Assembly: GCF_000091045.1 (NCBI RefSeq)
Contig: NC_006691.1
Span: forward strand, 1,038,301-1,102,300
Origin: Cryptococcus deneoformans JEC21
Taxonomy: Eukaryota; Basidiomycota; Tremellomycetes; Tremellales; Cryptococcaceae
Length of the DNA: 64,000 nucleotides
Direction: 5' to 3'
Part shown: positions 56,501 to 64,000 of the stretch, piece after piece
Layout: the number at the start of each line of letters is the position of its first letter
Position numbering within the stretch: position 1 is the first letter of the stretch
Position numbers and translations under genes: made by a program
Notes under the pieces: generated by a model
Seen by the model: only the letters and a program-made list of their open reading frames with translations
Databases searched by the model: none
Told to the model about the DNA's origin: nothing

Positions 56501-58957
56501 GGTAGGGGCATAAGACTTGACGAGACCTGCGGCAGCGCCGATTATAAGACAGAGCAGCTTGGCACTCTCTTCCTTTTGTCGCCTATCGATGTGTCAGCTT
56601 AGCTTCTGCTGATGCATACAAACAGCCACTCACGCATTGGTAGAATACTCCAACTCAGTGACAATATTGATCAAACTCTTTCTCAAATGAGGCATCACAT
56701 AAGCCGGGTTATGGTGTGCCAATCTCCCAATGATCGAGATAGTCCTCTCACGATTACCAAAAACTTCATCGTTGAGAGCGATAAAGAGACATCGGATATC
56801 GTCAGCCTGAGCGAGATGGCGATCAAACTTGTCTTCGAGGTGATCGAGCACTGTCCGGCGGATTCCAGCATCTGAGTGCAAGTCAGCTAAATATTCCACC
56901 AAATGATGCTAAGATAACATGAAACGCACTAGGATCGGTAATGGCTACGGTTAACAATTTACTCAACACATCATTTACAATCTCGACCGAATTACTGCTC
57001 GTCTGTTGACAGATCGGGTCCGTCATGAACAGGGTCGTGGTCGCCAACACGGCTTCACGTCGGACCTCGACACTGTCGTGTTCCAGATACGGAAGAGCAG
57101 CGTCACGGACAAACTCGCTAAGGGTATGGCCGACAAAATCAAAGCGCGCAAGGAGACGAAGAGCAAGTTTTAGGGTGTCTGCTGACTGGGCATTGGTTGT
57201 AGACTGTGGCCATATCAGAAAAGAAGCCCTCTCCCATTGATCAAACGAGACGAGATGTACTCACTTGCAAAAGGTTAAGATCCATCTGCGCTCCACCTCT
57301 TGGGGCAGGCGCACCTAACGGTCTATAGCTGTGTCCGGTCAAAGTCTGTGAAAGCATCTCCAACAACCTATCTTGGATAGTCCTCAATAGAGGAGGGATA
57401 TGTGAGGCAGTGGCTTGAAGGGCTGTACATAAGGGTTCCGAAAGGCCCCAGGGGAACATCAGGTTGAGGATTTCGTGCATCTGGCGGGTAAGCATAGGGC
57501 CGACAGAGGTAGCGAGCATCGCAAGACACTGGAAGATGGGGGCTTCGTATGGAGCATTTTTTTTGCTACAATGTTATTGTCAGCTAGGGGCAATAAATCA
57601 GGCAAAAGATGACACACCCTCGCATGCGTAGATGATCTCGAATGATCCGCATAATGTCGTCAATAAAAGGTTTCATTTTCGATCCAAGATGTACGGCCAT
57701 ATGACCCAATGCCACATACGCTAAAGCGAAAATCAGTACATATTCTCTTGCAAATACTGTAGACCCACAAATGTCCCTGTCCGCCGGCCTGTTCAACGCT
57801 TGTAGCAAATACGCCATACTCCTATGCAAATAATGTGCCTCAAAGTCGTCGCTATCATATGTCGCCATAGAAGGTATGAGGGCGATGACAGCCTTCCTGA
57901 TGGAAACTTCCTTCGAATCACGGTATTTGAAGGTTAGTTCGCAAATGGAGCGATAATATTCCGCCATCGAAAGCTGTTGATTTTGAAGCATGGAATTGAA
58001 AGCAAGGAGAGAACCCAAGATAGACTCTGTTGAGCTGGCTTTGAGGAGACCAAGACGGGCCTCTTCAAAGATCTTGCGGTAGGTGTCGGTTGATGGTCGG
58101 TCTCCTCGGGTTTTGAGAGTGTCAAGGCAGGTAGATAAGAGCATGCTCGCACGTTCTCGAACGACAGATCTTGAGTCGCGAAGGGGAACCCAAATCTTTT
58201 CCAAGACCTTGGGGATGTATTGATGGAATACTCCGGGGGCAGCACGGGCGAAAGCATAGAGAAGAAGAGCACCACTGAAACGACCGACTTCTTGACGTGA
58301 GTCTACAACACCCCGTCAGCTCCTTTCCAATAGTATTCCTCCCCAATAAACGTACCGTCAATCATTACCAGCGCTTGTCCAACTTCTTTGCCAAGGAAAG
58401 TATCGGTGTGAAGGGTGGGGGAATTGCGGACCATATCTTCAACGACGAGCGAGGCGGGAAGCATGACGGTCGAATCGCCGCATGTTGTGAGAGGCCGAAG
58501 ATCTGGGACATATCAGCTTCGACTTGATAACCTCAGGGAGCCACACACATTCATAGAGGCGTAGAACCTTTTGTTGAGCACGATCCAGTGTGTCATCCTT
58601 CGTTAGTTGTAACAATTGCGCTATCACACGATCTCAGCCAGCATATTCATTTTCGCTCACGACGACAGCACTCACAGATGGAAATAATTGCACCTAATCT
58701 TTCTAGCTGATTGTTGCTCCTAGTAAACTCGAATGTCTTGTGAAAGACCTGTGCCCATACACCCTTCGAAGCATCATGTCCCGGGTATTCCTGGGTATAA
58801 GCTACGACGTGCTCTGCAAGATCTTGACCGGCCTGAGCGCGGACATCCTCCGACCTGGTAGGTGTCAGTTTAAGAGCAACTTATATCAGTCAATTGAGAC
58901 GCACCTGGCAGACAGACGCTGAAAGATGTTGTCGAGAACGTCTGATTGTGAAGACAT
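50503..58957 (-). CDS. TOR1: Target of rapamycin kinase
   Basis: TOR is the large PI3K-related Ser/Thr kinase controlling growth with nutrient supply, in TORC1 and TORC2. ATG 58955-58957 opens [17 protein letters not shown]. Some twenty introns split about 2,350 residues: HEAT repeats (58.9-54.9 kb), the FAT region (about 55.0-52.7 kb), then the FRB domain, [20 protein letters not shown] followed by [12 protein letters not shown] and [20 protein letters not shown]. The FRB Ser that decides rapamycin binding (GLEEAS) is present. The kinase has [37 protein letters not shown] and [20 protein letters not shown], catalytic and DFG motifs intact. The FATC tail ends in GWCSFW; its last codons are in a 13-nt final exon after a long last intron. 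The stop is TAA at 50503-50505. It is divergent from RPC34. Confidence 0.95.
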
Positions 58958-59350
58958 AGCGATGATTTAGGGGGCCATGGGCGGGCGTTGGAGGAGGTGG
59001 ATGTGGCTGTGCTGCTGGGCCCTTCTTCCTTCCTGCTGTGGCGGGGTGCGGCAGAAGGTGACGTGTGCGTGAGTGGATGTAGCAGGAGATGGCTGCCTGG
59101 GGAGAAATCACTTGGAGACCGCTGGCCAATCCATCCACCGCGTTATCGCTCCGCTCGTAACTTCCCACCCACTCCCAGTTACGTAATTGATTCCAAGATT
59201 TCTTTTCCACCAGCTCCAGCGAGTGCCGGTCGACGAACAAGTTGGACATGCCATGCATTTCTTTTCATCCTCGACTTCTCTTTCACATCTTGCTAGATAA
59301 TCTATACCTCTCAATCCTGCATGCGGTAGCATTGACATATTGCAGCTAAA
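58958..59350. other. Divergent promoter: TOR1 and RPC34
   Basis: 393 bases shared by the two upstream regions. A TTCCCAC (GTGGGAA reverse) motif is near 59163. No other strong signal. Confidence 0.45.
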
Positions 59351-61272
59351 ATGAGCTCCATGTCTACCGCAGACCAGCAGGTCTGGAAAAAGGTCCTTGC
59401 GGCCAAAAACAAAGTGCGTTTGTCTATCGCAGTGAATAACGGCGAGCTAATGAAAGGCATTCAGAATATGAGTCTGACGCAAATAGAGGCGAGCTTCCCC
59501 ACTATGAGCAAAAAAGCTGTTATGAGTTCCGTTACGACCCTTCTTAAACTTGTACGTTTTCTTGAGGCAGTCAACTTTTCGACTTGATTGGGAGCTAATG
59601 TCGGACTGTGGGAATTCAGAGACTATTGAGCCAGGTGAAAGGAAAAGGAGACGATAAAGCTATGGTGTACCATGCCCAGACGCCTGAAGAGGCCAAACAG
59701 TATGTTTCAGCTCCCGCTGGAGCCAATCATCATGGCAGCAATTCGCTAATGACTATCGACTCTTAGAAAAGCAACTCTTACGCAAGAACAATCTATAATT
59801 CTTTCTATCATCCGTTCAGCAGGTAATAGAGGTATTGCCAGTGCGCAAATTACTAGAACCATTGGAACAGATACCATGCCCATCTCCATGTTACGGAAAG
59901 TACTCAAGACACTAGAGAGTGAAGGGCATATCAAACAATTCAAGCCTGTCAACGTATGTTCATCTCCTTTTGGATCATCTGGATAGTTATTGACACTAGA
60001 CTTCAAAAGGCTCCGACTTCAGTGTACTATATCTTGGCTCATCTTAAACTCCCTGAAGAGATTTCAGGTGGTGTGTGGTTCGACGATAACAAAGAGTACG
60101 ACCAGGGCCTTGTTGAAACTATTTGCGCCGTCCTTCTCAATCGAGTCCGCACAGCGACCTATGTCGATGACAAGAAACGTAGTCAAGAAGCCAAATCCCT
60201 CGTTCCCAACGCACTCAACACTTCTAGCAAATACTATTCTCTCCTTACGCCTATGGCTCTTCGCACGTATGTCAACAAGCTTGGTGTCACCTCTGCCACA
60301 CTATCTGTCAAGAACGTCATGGAATGTATGCGTGCATTGGAGCTTGATGGGCTTGTGGAAGTTGTAAAGCCTGTAGGAGGTGTCCATTTGCAGGAAGAAT
60401 CGGATGATGAAAGTACAGCGAGGAGCAGCAAGCGTAGGAAGGTGGAGAGTGATAGCGAAGATGAAGATCGGGATAAAGAGCGGGAAAAGGCAAAGATGAA
60501 GGCCAAAGAAAAGGCAAAGATGAAGAAGCGAAGGGAAAGAGAAAAGGAACGGGAACGAAAGGAGAAGGAGAGAGAGCGTAAACGCAAGGAAAAGGAAAAG
60601 GAACGAGAGAGACGGAAGAAAGAAAAGGAAAAGGAGAGAAAGAGAAAGGAGAAGGAGAGGGGAAAGAAAAAGAAGAAGGTGTACGGGTCGGACAATGAAG
60701 ATTCCGATGATGTCCTCCTCTCAATCAACGATGACGGCAAGAAGAAACGATCTCGATCCTTATCCATCTCTTCCGTCTCCTCAATCTCTTCCTCCTCCTC
60801 TTCTTCCTCTGAATCCCATTCCGACTCTGATTCTGGTTCTTCCATCTCCTCTGTTGCATCTTCCCAGCTCGACACCTCCTCCATCCCCTTCAGGCCATCT
60901 GCAGCTGCTACCGCTTCCGCCTCTACTCCTGCCCAGATTATCCCTGGAGGCTTGTCCGGCGGTCTTACAGATTTGACAGATACCGCCATCATCTACCGTG
61001 CTACTTCCCGCATATCCATCCCACTCGGTCAGACACAAGCACCATGTGGCAAGTGTCCCGTATTCCATTTTTGCGAAGAGGATGGACCTGTCAACCCGAC
61101 AGGGTGTGAGTATTATGGGGAGTGGTTGGGAGATTCGGTTGGTGGATGGGAGAAAGAAGCGCTTAGGAAGATGAGGCCTGGATGGGCGGATAACGAGGAT
61201 GATAAAGAAAAAGAGAAGACGAGAGAAGCAGAGGTTAACGGGAACGGGGATGTTGTTATGGAGGACTACTAG
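59351..61272 (+). CDS. RPC34: RNA polymerase III subunit Rpc34 (C39) with a large insertion
   Basis: Rpc34 is the winged-helix subunit that helps polymerase III open promoters of tRNA and 5S genes. Four exons (59351-59551, 59620-59699, 59767-59953, 60010-61272) give 576 residues, against about 317 in yeast. Winged helices: LTQIEASFPTMSKKAVMSSV, ATLTQEQSIILSIIRSAGNR and RKVLKTLESEGHIKQFKPVN; then PTSVYYILAHLKLPEEISGG and AKSLVPNALNTSSKYYSLLT. The C-terminal block is RATSRISIPLGQTQAPCGKC plus PVFHFC...TGC, a CxxC-x5-C-x10-C set of the human iron-sulphur site, ending with EYYGEWLGD. Between the third winged helix (about residue 281) and this block (about 483) lie some 200 extra residues: acidic, then Lys/Glu/Arg repeats, then Ser/Asp-rich. 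Frame is continuous, so this is a true insertion. Confidence 0.93.
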
Positions 61273-61384
61273 CTTTTTCTTACTCAATTGGCATCATGAT
61301 CTACTGTATGCATTGTCCTATACATATTTATTTCTCGATCTTACAAGGACATTATCCTTCCTCTAAATTTCGACGAGATTACCA

Positions 61385-63426
61385 CTACTCGTCTTCAGCA
61401 ACAGCCAAAGGTTCGTTCTTCAACCATCGGCCCACCATTCTTAACGCTCCTTCGGGATCGTCATGAGGTACCATGTGTCCCGCATTGTGGAAAGCCACAA
61501 ACGCGACGTTGCCCGAGCCCTTGCCGTCCTTGCTGGCAGATTTGGTGTATCCGGACACCTCACCATCGGGGCTGGTGAAGTTGACGAAGGGCGCAGCAAG
61601 GTAGGAAGCGAGGTAGCTCGTCTGAAGGTTGTCAAGAACGGAAGCACATCCGATGTAGTTGACGACTAGTGCATGGATGTGTTGAGCCATTTGACCTGTG
61701 AAGTGGGAAAACAAGACTTACGCATGTCGGCTTGACCAGCATAGATCAAAACTCGGATATCATCCTCAACAAGGTCGGGAAGAAGGCCACCAGCATAGTG
61801 CATCCCATCACCGTGCAACAAGCTATTACTAAATCAGCTTCGAAATTTGCTTACAACCGCATGTGGAGACTTACAAGTTTTGGTTGATCTGCATGTTGCA
61901 GCTCTGGAAAGTGACTCTCTCGGGAGCACCCAACTCCTTCTTCACCTCGGGTTTGTTCAAGTAAGTCTCCATCCAGCCCATTTCGCGGTAGCACAGAGGT
62001 CCATCCTTCTCGGGAGACTTGTCACAGGTCTTCCGGACATCGTACATGTTACGACCCTATTCTCCTGTCAGCCCGCATTCCTGGTTCCATCAGAATGGTC
62101 TGGGAACGATTACGCACGAGATCTTGTAATTCGTTGAACATGGACCAGCAGTAGAGAGCCGCGGGAACACAGGTGAATCTCGAGTTTGTCTTGTAACATC
62201 CGCTGATCAAACCTTGGCAGCGGTTAGCGCGCGTACGAAGAGAATCGCATTCGGGAGAGGGATCGTCGTAAGGAGCGTAAGGAGAGTTGCATGCCCAGCT
62301 GTTGAGCAGTCAGTAGAGACCCCTTGAAAAATCAAATCAGAGTGGCATACTCAGGGACAGAGCCGAATTGGGCATATGGGTCGGTAAGACCGTTACCAAT
62401 CATGACCGACTTGAGGTTGATCTTGGGGACGGAAGGAGTAGGGACCAGGTCAAGAGCGATGTTGTTCTTGTGGACGACCTAGAATGTAATATTAATTTAA
62501 CCATTCTGATTGAAATATGAGATACGTACGCTGGCAATGTTGGGAATGTAAGTACCGGCATAGGATTCACCCGCAACATGGAAATCAAGTTTGCTGTACT
62601 CTCGGAACTGAAGAAAGTTAGCTCTCAATTGAGCGTCAGGGAAAATAAATATTACCTTGGAGATAAACAAAACGAGGAAAGCATAGACATCTTCGGCAGC
62701 AGCTGGAGAGTTGTTCACTTCGCCCTCGTCGGCGTAAGAATAGCCTACGCCGATAGGCTCTACGCTTCGTCAGTGTGTGCTACGCTGAGCGTATAATAGG
62801 CACGCACGGTCCAAGTACAAGACGTTAGCGACAGAATTCCAAGAGTGCTCGTTAAAGGTGGTGTTCTCTCCTTTGTCCCTAATGTTGCATCCGCCCAGCT
62901 CAAAGAGAAGACCAGTGGTGGAAGAACATCCGGGGCCACCATTAAGCCAAAGAACGAGCGGGTCCTCATCAGGGTTCTCACGAGACTCTTGGAACCAGAA
63001 GAAAAGATGACGAGTCTCGGAGATATCAAGGTAGCCTGAGAGCTGCTTGACAGAGGGGTCACAGAGTTTGGGCTCGACGACACGCAAGCGGTGAAGGGGG
63101 AAGGCAGGGTGAGAGAGGGCAAGGTCTGGTGTGGCAAGTCAGCCTGCAAGAGTGTGCACCGATGAGCTGATGAACTTACACTCGATGCCAGCCTCATCAA
63201 CGGTCTCCACTTTGAGTCCTTGGTCCAATCCATCCTGAACGCCCTTCCATCCGTTCTGAACGCTGCTCCTGGTGCTGGAGACGGCGCCCTGAAGCCATGC
63301 CTGAGCAGATGAAATAGCATGGGTGGCAAGGTCACTCGCAAGCTCGGAAGGACCGTTGCTGAGACGGAGGTAGTTGGGCAATGCCAACGCCGGTGTGGCC
63401 ATGAGAGCCAAGGTGGAGAGACGCAT
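61385..63426 (-). CDS. PRC1: Vacuolar serine carboxypeptidase (carboxypeptidase Y type)
   Basis: This S10 serine carboxypeptidase trims peptides in the vacuole. From ATG 63424-63426, [20 protein letters not shown] is a signal peptide, followed by a propeptide. The mature part has [64 protein letters not shown] and [17 protein letters not shown] with the catalytic Ser. Then [20 protein letters not shown], paired Cys segments, [17 protein letters not shown] (Asp region) and [20 protein letters not shown] with the catalytic His. Stop TAG is at 61385-61387. About nine introns; near 520 residues, normal for the family. A TATA-like CATATAAG lies at 63496-63501 upstream. It is divergent from the RING-CH gene. 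Confidence 0.94.
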
Positions 63427-63789
63427 GGCTAGTTGTGAATCTAAGACGGTGAGTATAGATGGACGGAAGGTGTGGAGATAAGATCAAGAGAGCTTCTTAT
63501 ATGACGACGACCGCTTCGCCCTCATTCCGAAGCATCCGCCCTCCTCGCGGATCGGGCGGATCGCTGATTGATCGCCCTGATTCGGTAATTAACCCGTTTC
63601 AGGCAAAGGCGGTCATTGCCGCCACTTGGGCAGTGTCCACTGATTACTTAATCAAGCCTTCCCTTTGACGACGTCTGTTTCTTGGTGGCTCTCTCGCCGT
63701 TTACTACAATAGAGCGACGGACAGATTTCTTCTGACTATATTACTCTTCTGACTTCGATCTTCCTCTTTCCTGCATAGAGACAAAAATA
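63427..63789. other. Divergent promoter: PRC1 and the Doa10-like gene
   Basis: Contains a PRC1-side TATA-like element (CATATAAG on the minus strand, 63496-63501) and an interrupted palindrome, GGGCGGATC...GATCGCCC, at 63554-63577. Confidence 0.5.
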
Positions 63790-64000
63790 ATGGCTGAAGA
63801 TATAAATATTTTCGCAGACGAAGAAGGCGGTGAGTACGGTCTCGAGCTCAGCACAATCATTTCTGCGCCGTATCTGACAACGTCCTTTTAGATGTCTGCC
63901 GAGTTTGTAGATTAGGTGAAGAGCCAGATAACCCTCTAGTGTATCCATGTAAATGTTCTGGATCTGTTAGATTTGTCCATCCAGACTGGTATGCCTCATT
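63790..64000 (+). CDS. RING-CH ubiquitin ligase, Doa10/Ssm4-like (5' part only)
   Basis: Doa10 is an ER membrane E3 ligase that marks misfolded proteins for degradation. ATG 63790 starts a short exon ([13 protein letters not shown]); after an intron to 63891 the frame reads [20 protein letters not shown] and [13 protein letters not shown], ending in TG before GTATGC near 63986. C-x2-C, C-x-C and His-x2-Cys are the first ligands of a RING-CH domain, and the N-terminal place and NPL.YPCKC..S...H wording match Doa10. The rest lies beyond the window, so membrane segments cannot be checked. A MARCH-type small ligase is the alternative. Confidence 0.8.

Noticed and set aside
60234..60992. Long minus-strand frames rich in Ser, Phe and Arg across RPC34
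   Set aside because: They mirror the Lys/Glu and Ser repeats of the sense gene and have no independent features.
63554..63577. Interrupted palindrome GGGCGGATC...GATCGCCC in the PRC1 promoter
   Set aside because: Arms differ by a one-base bulge; close to chance, so noted only as a promoter feature.
1..64000. Search for transposons, integrated viruses, CRISPR arrays, secondary-metabolite or resistance gene clusters
   Set aside because: No polymerase, integrase, terminal repeat, capsid, spacer array or cluster-type biosynthetic gene was recognised; the content is conserved housekeeping genes.

Overview
The window is nuclear DNA from a basidiomycete yeast, most likely the Cryptococcus neoformans/gattii complex. 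The gene style fits: compact genes, very many 40-70 nt GT..AG introns, pyrimidine-rich leaders, intron-containing tRNAs, and proteins that read as basidiomycete orthologues. This assignment rests on recognising the proteins; no search was run. Most gene models are exon chains I joined by hand, so inner exon edges are less certain than gene identities.

Layout. 0.4-14.2 kb: RCF2 (respiratory supercomplex factor), an unrecognised Glu-rich protein, glycogen phosphorylase GPH1, a TBC Rab-GAP (Gyp8/TBC1D20 type), sorting nexin MVP1 and QCR6 (complex III hinge protein). 14.2-22.6 kb: the least conventional stretch, with a doubtful Ser-rich gene, tRNA-Ala(AGC), an NmrA-like protein, an unrecognised 98-residue protein, an MIT-domain protein and tRNA-Gly(GCC). 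22.6-32.8 kb: an unrecognised fungal protein with a 9-nt microexon, a GH20 hexosaminidase, a rhomboid protease, a DinB-fold protein and DPH5 (diphthamide synthesis). 33-43 kb: GPI8 (GPI transamidase), an EXPERA/TMEM97 protein, RTF1 (Paf1 complex), a Cdc1/Ted1/PGAP5-type metallophosphoesterase and YOP1. 43.5-50.2 kb: MTD1 (folate), ERG5 (ergosterol C-22 desaturase) and an RNase III/dsRBD protein. 50.5-64 kb: TOR1 (8.5 kb), RPC34 (RNA polymerase III), vacuolar carboxypeptidase Y and the start of a Doa10-like RING-CH ubiquitin ligase cut by the window edge.

These are ordinary eukaryotic housekeeping genes on both strands, in divergent and convergent pairs. There is no operon, CRISPR array, prophage or intact transposon. 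Several genes serve the same compartments: ER and secretory pathway (GPI8, the PGAP5-like phosphoesterase, YOP1, TMEM97-like, rhomboid, Doa10, TBC GAP), vacuole/endosome (CPY, MVP1, MIT protein), respiration (RCF2, QCR6) and growth control (TOR1, RPC34). I see no obvious undescribed multi-gene system. The best novelty candidates are a roughly 200-residue charged/serine insertion in RPC34, the two unrecognised minus-strand loci at 14.5-15.4 and 18.3-18.7 kb, and an RNase III protein with a changed catalytic residue.
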